Shown in pieces: positions 22,201 through 33,650 of a stretch of 64,000 bases of DNA. The stretch comes from Nemertoderma westbladi. Lineage: Eukaryota > Xenacoelomorpha > Nemertodermatida > Nemertodermatidae. Under the pieces are notes generated by a model. It was given only the letters and a program-made list of their open reading frames with translations. It was not told the origin of the DNA and ran no database searches. The stretch spans positions 1 to 64,000 of the forward strand of contig JAUCBJ010000751.1 in assembly GCA_032718475.1 (NCBI GenBank). The letters are read 5' to 3'. A program made the position numbers and the translations under genes. The stretch's first letter is position 1. Each line of letters starts with the position of its first letter.

Positions 22201-25200
22201 GAACTGTTTATAAACGAACCTTACTGGCAGATAACTGTTTATAAACTAACCTTACTGGCAGAGAACTGTTTATAAACTAACCTTACTGGCAGAGAACTGT
22301 TTATAAACTAACTTTACTGGCAGAGAACTGTTTAAAACTAACCTTACTGACAGAGAACTGTTTATAAACTAACCTTACTGGCAGATAACTGTTTATGAAC
22401 TAACCTTACTGGCAGAGAACTGTTTATAAACTAACCTTACTGGCACATAACTGTTTATAAACTAACCTTACTGGCACATAACTGTTTATAAACTAACCTT
22501 ATTGGCAGAGAACTGTTTATAAACTAACCTTACTGGCAAATAACTGTTTATAAACTAACCCTACTGGCAGAGACCTGTTTATAAACTAACCTTACTGACA
22601 GAGAACTGTTTATAAACTAACCTTACTGACAGAGACCTGTTTATAAACTAACCTTACTGGCATATAACTGTTTATAAACTAACCCTACTTGCAGATAACT
22701 GTTTATAAACTAACCTTACTGACAGAGAACTGTTTATAAACTAACCTTACTGGTAGATAACTGTTTATAAACTAACCTTACTGACAGAGAACTGTTTATA
22801 AACTAACCTTACTGGCAGAAAACTGTTTATAAACTAACCTTATTGGCAGATAACTGTTTATAAACTAACCTTACTGGCAGAGAACTGTTTATAAACTAAC
22901 CTTACTGGCTGAGAACTGTTTATAAACTAACCTTACTGACAGATAACTGTTTATAAACTAACCTTACTGGCAGAGAACTGTTTATAAACTAACCTTACAG
23001 ACAGAGAACTGTTTATAAACTAACCTTACTGACAGAGAACTGTTTATAAACTAACCTTACTGACTGAGAACTGTTTATAAACGAACCTTACTGGCAGATA
23101 ACTGTTTATAAACTAACCTTACTGGCAGAGAACTGTTTATAAACTAACCTTACTGGCAGAGAACTGTTTATAAACTAACTTTACTGGCAGAGAACTGTTT
23201 AAAACTAACCTTACTGACAGAGAACTGTTTATAAACTAACCTTACTGGCAGATAACTGTTTATGAACTAACCTTACTGGCAGAGAACTGTTTATAAACTA
23301 ACCTTACTGGCACATAACTGTTTATAAACTAACCTTACTGGCACATAACTGTTTATAAACTAACCTTATTGGCAGAGAACTGTTTATAAACTAACCTTAC
23401 TGGCATATAACTGTTTATAAACGAACCTTACTGGCAGATAACTGTTTATAAACTAACCTTACTGACAGAGAACTGTTTATAAACTAACCTTACTGGCAGA
23501 GAACTGTTTATAAACTAACCTTATTGGCAGAGAACTGTTTATAAACTAACCTTACTGGCAGATAACTGTTTATAAACTAACCTTACTGACAGAGAACTGT
23601 TTATAAACTAACCTTACTGGCAGATAACTGTTTATAAACTAACCTTACTGACAGAGAACTGTTTATAAACTAACCTTACTGGCAGAAAACTGTTTATAAA
23701 CTAACCTTATTGGCAGATAACTGTTTATAAACTAACCTTACTGGCAGAGAACTGTTTATAAACTAACCTTACTGACAGATAACTGTTTATAAACTAACCT
23801 TACTGGAAAAGAGAACTGTTTATAAACTAACCTTACTGGCAGAGAACTGTTTATAAACTAACCTTACTGGCAGAGAACTGTTTATAAACTAACTTTACTG
23901 GCAGAGAACTGTTTATAAACTAACCTTACTGACAGAGAACTGTTTATAAACTAATCTTACTGGCACATAACTGTTTATAAACTAACCTTACTGGCAGAGA
24001 ACTGTTTATAAACTAACCTTATTGGCAGAGAACTGTTTATAAACTAACCTTACTGGCAGAGAACTGTTTATAAACTAACCCTACTGGCAGAGAACTGTTT
24101 ATAAACTAACCTTACTGACAGAGAACTGTTTATAAACTAACCTTACAGACAGAGAACTGTTTATAAACTAACCCTACTGGCAGAGACCTGTTTATAAACT
24201 AACCTTACTGACAGAGAACTGTTTATAAACTAACCTTACTGACAGAGACCTGTTTATAAACTAACCTTACTGGCATATAACTGTTTATAAACTAACCCTA
24301 CTTCCAGATAACTGTTTATAAACTAACCTTACTGACAGAGAACTGTTTATAAACTAACCTTACTGGCAGATAACTGTTTATAAACTAACCTTACTGACAG
24401 AGAACTGTTTATAAACTAACCTTACTGGCAGAAAACTGTTTATAAACTAACCTTATTGGCAGATAACTGTTTATAAACTAACCTTACTGGCAGAGAACTG
24501 TTTATAAACTAACCTTACTGACAGATAACTGTTTATAAACTAACCTTACTGGAAAAGAGAACTGTTTATAAACTAACCTTACTGACAGAGAACTGTTTAT
24601 AAACTAACCTTACTGACAGAGAACTGTTTATAAACTAACCTTACTGGCAGAGAACTGTTTATAAACTAACCTTACTGGCACATAACTGTTTATAAACTAA
24701 CCTTACTGGCACATAACTGTTTATAAACTAACCTTATTGGCAGAGAACTGTTTATAAACTAACCTTACTGACTGAGAACTGTTTATAAACGAACCTTACT
24801 GGCAGATAACTGTTTATAAACTAACCTTACTGACAGAGAACTGTTTATAAACTAACCTTACTGGCAGAGAACTGTTTATAAACTAACCTTATTGGCAGAG
24901 AACTGTTTATAAACTAACCTTACTGGCAGAGAACTGTTTATAAACTAACCCTACTGGCAGAGAACTGTTTATAAACTAACCTTACTGACAGAGAACTGTT
25001 TATAAACTAACCTTACAGACAGAGAACTGTTTATAAACTAACCCTACTGGCAGAGACCTGTTTATAAACTAACCTTACTGGCAGAGAACTGTTTATAAAC
25101 TAACCTTACTGACAGATAACTGTTTATAAACTAACCTTACTGGAAAAGAGAACTGTTTATAAACTAACCTTACTGACAGAGAACTGTTTATAAACTAACC

Positions 25201-26756
25201 TTACTGACAGAGAACTGTTTATAAACTAACCTTACTGGCAGAGAACTGTTTATAAACTAACCTTACTGGCACATAACTGTTTATAAACTAACCTTACTGG
25301 CACATAACTGTTTATAAACTAACCTTATTGGCAGAGAACTGTTTATAAACTAACCTTACTGGCAGAGAACTGTTTATAAACTAACCTTACTGGCAGAGAA
25401 CTGTTTATAAACTAACTTTACTGGCAGAGAACTGTTTATAAACTAACCTTACTGACAGATAACTGTTTATAAACAAACCTTACTGGCAGAGAACTGTTTA
25501 TAAACTAACCTTACAGACAGAGAACTGTTTATAAACTAACCTTACTGACAGAGAACTGTTTATAAACTAACCTTACTGGGAGAGAACTGTTTATAAACTA
25601 ACCTTACTGGCAGAGAACTGTTTATAAACTAACCTTACTGACAGATAACTGTTTATAAACTAACCTTACTGACAGAGAACTGTTTATAAACTAACCTTAC
25701 TGGGAGAGAACTGTTTATAAACTAACCTTACTGGCAGAGAACTGTTTATAAACTAACCTTACTGGCAGAGAACTGTTTATAAACTAACCTTACTGACAGA
25801 TAACTGTTTATAAACTATCCTTACTGGCAGAGAACTGTTTATAAACTAACCTTAAAGACAGAGAACTGTTTATAAACTAACCTTACTGACAGAGAACTGT
25901 TTATAAACTAACCTCACTGACTGAGAACTGTTTATAAACGAACCTTACTGGCAGATAACTGTTTATAAACTAACCTTACTGGCAGAGAACTGTTTATAAA
26001 CTAACCTTACTGGCAGAGAACTGATTATAAACTAACTTTACTGGCAGAGAACTGTTTATAAACTAACCTTACTGACAGAGAACTGTTTATAAACTAATCT
26101 TACTGGCACATAACTGTTTATAAACTAACCTTACTGGCAGAGAACTGTTTATAAACTAACCTTATTGGCAGAGAACTGTTTATAAACTAACCTTACTGGC
26201 AGAGAACTGTTTATAAACTAACCCTACTGGCAGAGAACTGTTTATAAACTAACCTTACTGACAGAGAACTGTTTATAAACTAACCTTACAGACAGAGAAC
26301 TGTTTATAAACTAACCTTACTGGCATATAACTGTTTATAAACTAACCCTACTTGCAGAGAACTGTTTATAAACTAACCTTACTGACAGAGAACTGTTTAT
26401 AAACTAACCTTACTGGCAGAGAACTGTTTATAAACTAACCTTACTGACAGAGAACTGTTTATAAACTAACTTTACTGGCAGAGAACTGTTTATAAACTAA
26501 CCTTATTGGCAGATAACTGTTTATAAACTAACCTTACTGGCAGAGAACTGTTTATAAACTAACCTTACTGGCAGATAACTGTTTATAAACCAACCTTACT
26601 GGCAGAGAACTGTTTATAAACTAACCTTACTGACAGAGAACTGTTTATAAACTAACCTTACTGACAGAGTACTGTTTATAAACTAACCTTACTGGCATAT
26701 AACTGTTTATAAACTAACCCTACTTGCAGAGAACTGTTTATAAACTAACCTTACTG
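19211..26756. repeat. 31-bp satellite array, block 3
   Basis: The longest uninterrupted array block (about 7.5 kb, some 240 monomers). Its first 1.93 kb repeats the end of block 2. Later parts show further recurring variant series, for example the ggaaaagag variant near 20829, 23810, 24550 and 25145. It ends in ccttactg at the Ty3/Gypsy junction. Confidence 0.97.
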
Positions 26757-27020
26757 TGGTGATAATATATGGCTCGCCCCATGGACACCCTGGGACGAGG
26801 GGGGAGAGACCTACCGGTGTTGGACAGTCTGTATGTCGGTGTTAGTCAGTCAGTACCACCAGTTTATCTAGGCTACTTACTGCATGCCCTGACCGGTCCA
26901 CAGAGGACCCTATTATATATGATCACAGTATCTGCTACAGACAAAGGTTTTGTTCGTCTGCTGCCTCGCAGCAATAGTAGATACGCCCACATGGCGCAGT
27001 GTGTAGGATAACTTGGGCCC
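26757..27020 (+). other. Leader of the Ty3/Gypsy fragment
   Basis: 264 bp before the Gag ATG. An 80-codon open frame covers most of it but looks like no known protein and overlaps nothing conserved. I treat it as untranslated leader. Confidence 0.5.
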
Positions 27021-27977
27021 ATGCCGCCTAAATCCAAAGGGAAGATCACGTCCCCGCCCACGGCGGACAGCAGCGACGGCGATGAAACTCTAGAAGCCCG
27101 AGGCGGCAGGCGCGCCCCTATCCGAATGGACGACCTCGCGCGAATCCTCGCCCAACAGCAGACTGCTATGGCTCAGCTGCTGGCGCAACAGCAGGAGGAC
27201 GCCAACCGTCGCCAGGAGGCTGCGGATGACCGCCTACTTCAACAACAGGCGGCCGCAGACGACCGCATCGCTAAACTCCTCGCGGCTTTACAACCCGGCA
27301 TGGCGGCGGCCGCCACACCGGAACTACCGACGACCCAACCCACGTACGCGGGGGCCGTCACGAACCCGGTTCCCCGACGCCGGGTAATCGACATCTCGAC
27401 GATGGAGAAGATCGACGTGGACGTCGAGTTCTCCATGTTCCGCCGGTGGAGACAGGCTTGGCGGGTCCACGCCCACCGACAACAGGTCGCTACGTTCCCG
27501 CGAGCAGAGCAGGTTTATGCTCTCGTTGCTGCCCTCGGTAGCGGCCTACAGGAGACCATCCGCGTCACCCTACACGTGGACATCGACGCGGACGATACAA
27601 CCACAGAGACGGTCCTCGATGCACTCCAGGGCCACCTCCGCGCCAAGAGGAGTATCGCGATCGACGCGATCAAGTTCCACGAGCGCCGGCAAGGCGCGAC
27701 CGAGGGATTCGATTCCTTCCGGGTGGCCCTGGAGGATCTCGCAGACACTGCGGAGCTCTGTGGGAACTGCCGCGACCGGCAGATCGTTACCCAGATCCTA
27801 GTGGGTCTCCGATGTTCAGAGACCCGGACGGAACTCCTCAAGGTTCTTCCTCAACTGACCCTCGAGGACTGCGTGAGGATCGCGCAGAGCGTGGAAGCCA
27901 GCGAATGGAACGACTCGATCCTCGCGAGCGGGAAACCAGTAAACCTCATCACCCGACCCTGCGTGGCGGAACCCTAG
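27021..27977 (+). CDS. Ty3/Gypsy Gag (matrix/capsid part, 318 aa)
   Basis: The protein has a basic, serine-rich start, a Gln/Ala-rich coiled-coil segment (about residues 43-95, with QQQ heptad-like runs) and a capsid-like helical region (about 125-300: WRQAWRVHAH, LVAALGSGLQ, QILVGLRC) typical of retrotransposon Gag. It stops at 27977 just before the zinc knuckles, which lie in the +1 frame. Gag normally includes the knuckles, so either a frameshift mutation truncated it or the element shifts frame here. The coding sequence is GC-rich, unlike its surroundings. Confidence 0.85.
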   Translation: MPPKSKGKITSPPTADSSDGDETLEARGGRRAPIRMDDLARILAQQQTAMAQLLAQQQEDANRRQEAADDRLLQQQAAADDRIAKLLAALQPGMAAAATPELPTTQPTYAGAVTNPVPRRRVIDISTMEKIDVDVEFSMFRRWRQAWRVHAHRQQVATFPRAEQVYALVAALGSGLQETIRVTLHVDIDADDTTTETVLDALQGHLRAKRSIAIDAIKFHERRQGATEGFDSFRVALEDLADTAELCGNCRDRQIVTQILVGLRCSETRTELLKVLPQLTLEDCVRIAQSVEASEWNDSILASGKPVNLITRPCVAEP

Positions 27978-29640
27978 CGGCCGCAGTTGCGGCAACTGCG
28001 GCCGGGAACCCCATGAGGCGGGCTCGGAATGCCCCGCCAAGGGGGTCAAGTGCCACGGCTGTGGCAGGACGGGGCATATCAAGCGGATGTGCCGGTCCCG
28101 ATCCGCCACCAAGAAGAGGGTGTCCACAGTGTACCACTGCCAGAGTATTAGCAGCGTTGCCAACAATCAGGAAACAGCCTGCAAACTCTCTTATATCGCG
28201 GTGGGCCTGACGGACTCCGGGATCGGGAACCTCAAGGGGACGGTTCGTCACTCCCTCCCGGACAGTGGTGCGGCCGCTAACATCTTTAACCAGGGACTGT
28301 TTCTCCGGTTCGGAGGGCGACTCGACGACCTCCTCCCGCTTCGAGATGACGACAAGTTCGAGGCGGCCAACCGACTCCCCATGGCGGCCGTGGGGAGGTA
28401 CCCAGTGGAGATCAACTACTGCGGGACGACAGCGACCACTGAGCTGGTCATCTCTCCTGAGTCCGACGGACTGATCCTCTCGAAGAAGTCCATCCAGGAC
28501 CTGGACATCCTCCCGCGCACCTTCCCGGCGCCCCTACACAGCCGCGGAACCGTCGCTTCTGTTGCTCCGTCCCCGGCGATCCGCTCCCGGGACAATCTCC
28601 TCCGCGAGTTCAGCGACGTGTTTGACAACGACTCCGCGCCTCTTCCAATGATGCATGGCCCGCCCATGCGTATCCAGCTGAAGGACGGGGCCAAGCCGTT
28701 CCACGTCAACGGCGCAAGACCTGTCCCGTTCGCGATGCGGGATGAGGTGAAAGAACTCCTCGACAAGCTAGAGCGACGGGAAGTCATCACCCGGGTCGAG
28801 GAACCTACGGAATGGGCCCATCCGATGACGGTGGCGCCTAAACCCAACGGAGGACTGCGACTCTGCGTGGACCTCCGCCACCTAAACTCGCAGGTCCGAC
28901 GCCCCTATTACCCGACGCCGAATCCACGGACCGCAGTCGCCGGAGTCTCCACGACTGCAAAGATTTTCTCCGTGTTCGACGCAGCCAGTGGCTACTGGCA
29001 GGTTCCCCTCAATGAGGAATCCCAACTCCTCACCACCTTCGCGACTCCCTGGGGCCGGTACTGTCACACTCGTAGTGTGATGGGGCTGATCTCGTCCGGC
29101 GACGAGTTTAACCGTCGAGGCGACGACGCCATCCAGGGACTTCCTAACCTCATCAAGGTTGTAGACGATGTACTCCTCTACAACGATACAATGGAGGAAC
29201 ACATGGAGAACATCGCGAGGTTTATGGAGCGGTGCCGGACCTACGGGATCATGTTACACCCGGGGAAGGTTCAGTTTGCCCAGACCGAGGTTCGGTTCGC
29301 TGGGTACCTCGTCGGCGCCTCCGGGATAAAAGCCGACCCTGAGAAACTGAAGGCGATCGCCGGCTTCCCCTGCCCTGGGAACATCACCGATCTACGGAGC
29401 TTCCTCGGACTGGTGGAGCAACTCGCTCCGTTCTCAGCAGACATCGCTGCCGCGATGTCCCCGCTACGTCCCCTCCTAAGCACGAAGGCGACCTTCATCT
29501 GGACGGTGGACCACAAACGGGCCTTCGAGGCCACCAAGCTGGCTCTGACGTCACCGCCGGCCCTCGTCCCGTTCGACACGACCCGGGAGACCCGCCTAGT
29601 GACAGACGTGTCCCGGCTGAAGGGCCTCGGCTACGCCCTC
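27943..29640 (+). pseudogene. Ty3/Gypsy Pol fragment: zinc knuckles, protease, RT, start of RNase H
   Basis: This frame is open from 27943, +1 relative to Gag. It begins with two knuckles: C-x2-C-x4-H-x5-C (CGNCGREPHEAGSEC) and a standard CHGCGRTGHIKRMC. The protease has LPDSGAAANIF. RT has the strand/motif series PTEWAHPMTV, LRLCVDLRHLN, SVFDAASGYWQVPL, and VVDDVLLY as the catalytic box, followed by the connection region LRSFLGLVEQ. RNase H stops within its first strand (TRLVTDVSRL, where TDAS is usual). Satellite begins at 29641. Without RNase H and integrase it is not functional. Confidence 0.9.
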
Positions 29641-32600
29641 TTACTGGCACATAACTGTTTATAAACTAACCTTACTGGCACATAACTGTTTATAAACTAA
29701 CCTTATTGGCAGAGAACTGTTTATAAACTAACCTTACTGGCATATAACTGTTTATAAACTAACCCTACTGGCAGAGAACTGTTTATAAACTAACCTTACT
29801 GACAGAGAACTGTTTATAAACTAACCTTACTGACAGAGAACTGTTTATAAACTAACCTTACTGGCATATAACTGTTTATAAACTAACCCTACTTGCAGAG
29901 AACTGTTTATAAACTAACCTTACTGACAGAGAACTGTTTATAAACTAACCTTACTGGCAGATAACTGTTTATAAACTAACCTTACTAACAGAGAACAGTT
30001 TATAAACTAACCTTACTGGCACATAACTGTTTATAAACTAACGTTATTGGCAGATAACTGTTTATAAACTAACCTTACTGGCAGAGAACTGTTTATAAAC
30101 TAACCTTACTGACAGATAACTGTTTATAAACTAACCTTACTGGCAGAGAGCTGTTTATAAACTAACCTTACTGACAGAGAACTGTTTATAAACTAACCTT
30201 ACTGACAAAGAACTGTTTATAAACTAACCTTACTGGCATATAACTGTTTATAAACTAACCTTATTGGCAGAGAACTGTTTATAAACTAACCTTACTGGCA
30301 TATAACTGTTTATAAACTAACCCTACTGGCAGAGAACTGTTTATAAACTAACCTTACTGGCAGAGAACTGTTTATAAACTAACCTTACTGACAGAGAACT
30401 GTTTATAAACTAACCTTACTGACAGATAACTGTTTATAAACTAACCTTACTGGCAGAGAACTGTTTATAAACTAACCTTACTGGCACATAACTGTTTATA
30501 AACTAAACTTACTGGCACATAACTGTTTATAAACTAACCTTATTGGCAGAGAACTGTTTATAAACTAACCTTACTGGCATATAACTGTTTATAAACTAAC
30601 CCTACTGGCAGAGAACTGTTTATAAACTAACCTTACTGACAGAGAACTGTTTATAAACTAACCTTACTGGCAGATAACTGTTTATAAACTAACCTTACTG
30701 GCAGAGAACTGTTTATAAACTAACCTTACTGGCACATAACTGTTTATAAACTAACCTTATTGGCAGAGAACTGTTTATAAACTAACCTTACTGGCAGAGA
30801 ACTGTTTATAAACTAACCTTACTGACAGATAACTGTTTATAAACTAACCTTACTGGCAGAGAACTGTTTATAAACTAACCTTACTGACAGAGAACTGTTT
30901 ATAAACTAACCTTACTGGCAGAGAACTGTTTATAAACGAACCTTACTAGGAGAGAACTGTTTATAAACTAACCTTACTGGCAGAGAACTGTTTATAAACT
31001 AACCCTACTGGCAGATAACTGTTTATAAACTAAACTTACTGACAGATAACTGTTTATATACTAACCTTACTGGCAGATAACTGTTTATAAACTAACCTTA
31101 CTGACAGAGAACTGTTTATAAACCAACCTTACTGGCAGATAACTGTTTATAAACTAACCTTACTGGCAGAGAACTGTTTATAAACTAACCTTACTGACAG
31201 AGAACTGTTTATAAACGAACCTTACTGGGAGAGAACTGTTTATAAACTAACCTTACTGGCAGAGAACTGTTTATAAACTAACCTTACTGGCAGAGAACTG
31301 TTTATAAACTAACCTTACTGGCAGAGAACTGTTTATAAACTAACCTTACTGACAGATAACTGTTTATAAACTAACCTTACTGGCAGAGAACTGTTTATAA
31401 ACTAACCTTACTGGCACATAACTGTTTATAAACTAAACTTACTGGCACATAACTGTTTATAAACTAACCTTATTGGCAGAGAACTGTTTATAAACTAACC
31501 TTACTGGCATATAACTGTTTATAAACTAACCCTACTGGCAGAGAACTGTTTATAAACTAACCTTACTGACAGAGAACTGTTTATAAACTAACCTTACTGG
31601 CAGATAACTGTTTATAAACTAACCTTACTGGCAGAGAACTGTTTATAAACTAACCTTACTGGCACATAACTGTTTATAAACTAACCTTATTGGCAGAGAA
31701 CTGTTTATAAACTAACCTTACTGGCAGAGAACTGTTTATAAACTAACCTTACTGACAGATAACTGTTTATAAACTAACCTTACTGGCAGAGAACTGTTTA
31801 TAAACTAACCTTACTGACAGAGAACTGTTTATAAACTAACCTTACTGGCAGAGAACTGTTTATAAACGAACCTTACTAGGAGAGAACTGTTTATAAACTA
31901 ACCTTACTGGCAGAGAACTGTTTATAAACTAACCCTACTGGCAGATAACTGTTTATAAACTAACCTTACTGACAGATAACTGTTTATATACTAACCTTAC
32001 TGGCAGAGAACTGTTTATAAACTAACCTTACTGACAGAGAACTGTTTATAAACTAACCTTACTGGCAGATAACTGTTTATAAACTAACCTTACTGGCAGA
32101 TAACTGTTTATAAACTAACCTTACTGACAGAGAACTGTTTATAAACGAACCTTATTGGGAGAGAACTGTTTATAAACTAACCTTACTGGCAGAGAACTGT
32201 TTATAAACTAACCTTACTGGCAGAGAACTGTTTATAAACTAACCTTACTGGCAGAGAACTGTTTATAAACTAACCTTACTGACAGAGAACTGTTTATAAA
32301 CTAACCTTACTGACAGAGAACTGTTTATAAACTAACCTTACTGACAGAGAACTGTTCATAAACTAACCTTACTGACAGAGAACTGTTTATAAACTAACCT
32401 TACTGGCAGAGAACTGTTTATAAACTAACCTTACTGACAGATGACTGTTTATATACTAACCTTACTGGCAGAGAACTGTTTATAAACTAACCTTACTGAC
32501 AGAGAACTGTTTATAAACTACCCTTACTGGCAGAAAACTGTTTATAAACTAACCTTACTGGGAGAGAACTGTTTATAAACTAACCTTACTGGCAGAGAAC

Positions 32601-33200
32601 TGTTTATAAACTAACCTTACTGACAGATAACTGTTTATAAACTAACCTTACTGACAGAGAACTGTTTATGAACGAACCTTACTGGGAGAGAACTGTTTAT
32701 AAACTAACCTTACTGGCAGAGAACTGTTTATAAACTAACCTTACTGGCAGAGAACTGTTTATAAACTAACCTTACTGGCAGAGAACTGTTTATAAACTAA
32801 CCTTACTGACAGAGAACTGTTTATAAACGAACCTTACTGGGAGAGAACTGTTTATAAACTAACCTTACTGGCAGAGAACTGTTTATAAACTAACCTTACT
32901 GACAGAGAACTGTTTATAAAGTAACCTTACTGGCAGAGAACTGTTTATAAACTAACCTTACTGACAGAGGACTGTTTATAAACTAACCTTACTGACAGAG
33001 AACTGTTTATAAACTAACCTTACTGCCAGAGAACTGTTCATAAACTAACCTTACTGACAGAGAACTGTTTATAAACTAACCTTACTGGCAGAGAACTGTT
33101 TATAAACTAACCTTACAGACAGAGAACTGTTTATAAACTAACCTTACTGACAGTGAACTGTTTATAAACTAACCTTACTGGCAGAGAACTGTGTATAAAC
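29641..33200. repeat. 31-bp satellite array, block 4
   Basis: The array resumes directly after the Ty3/Gypsy fragment. A 930-bp higher-order unit (30 monomers) is visible: aaactaaactt at 30501 recurs at 31431, and the cttactaggagag variant at 30942 recurs at 31872. The array ends around gtgtataaact at 33200. Confidence 0.97.
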
Positions 33201-33650
33201 TTTAGTAAGGTCGTCCAATGAATATTCCATTAGGACTCGACTGTAAACGCTTTTAGGGTTGGATTGCTCCGTCGGGCGCAATCCGCACAGTAAACGTTAA
33301 ACCGAGAGGAAGAAGGCGATGTAAGATTAGAGGAAGTTTTAGTGACGAATAAAATACAGAATACTTCAACCTAAAAATATAATAAATAATTAATTAACTT
33401 CACAAATTATGTAAAACGGCCCGAATACAAATATAACCGTTCACTAATGGCTTGTAGTTCTGACTCGCCCCACAAAATACATTGCAGTATAAAGGTCTGT
33501 ATAATGTGTGTAAGTTAGTCTACAGGTCTGTATAATGTGAGTAAGTTAGTCTACAGGTCTGTATAATGTGTGTAAGTTTAAGTACTGACCTCGCATTGAC
33601 TGCAATACTGGGCTGGTTCTCCCTGCTTCTTCCCATGCCATCTAACGGCT
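33201..33650. other. Unique AT-rich spacer between satellite and accessory frame
   Basis: No gene is seen. It may be the internal part of the degraded element that carries the accessory frame downstream. It contains the 31-bp tandem triplet at 33493-33585, described separately. Confidence 0.4.
33493..33585. repeat. Three copies of an unrelated 31-bp tandem unit
   Basis: The units start aggtctgtataatgtg and are spaced exactly 31 bp apart (33493, 33524, 33555). The sequence is unlike the main satellite, although the period is the same. Copies differ by one to a few bases. Confidence 0.85.

Larger units (their letters stand above)
26757..29640 (+). mobile_element. GC-rich Ty3/Gypsy internal fragment without LTRs
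   Basis: A 2.9-kb block whose base composition is much more GC-rich than anything around it. It runs from a leader through Gag, zinc knuckles, protease and RT into the first few residues of RNase H, then stops abruptly at satellite. No LTR is present on either side. It starts tggtga, which matches the first six bases of a tRNA-Trp type primer site but then diverges. The array shows ttactg immediately on both sides, so it is either a short duplication or a coincidence of array phase. Confidence 0.93.

Noticed and set aside
26769-27011. 80-codon plus frame before the Ty3/Gypsy Gag
   Set aside because: It falls in the leader, has no domain, and GC-rich sequence often has open frames by chance.
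69-33200. Regular short repeats as a CRISPR array
   Set aside because: The repeats are directly adjacent with no unique spacers, the genome is eukaryotic, and no cas genes are present.
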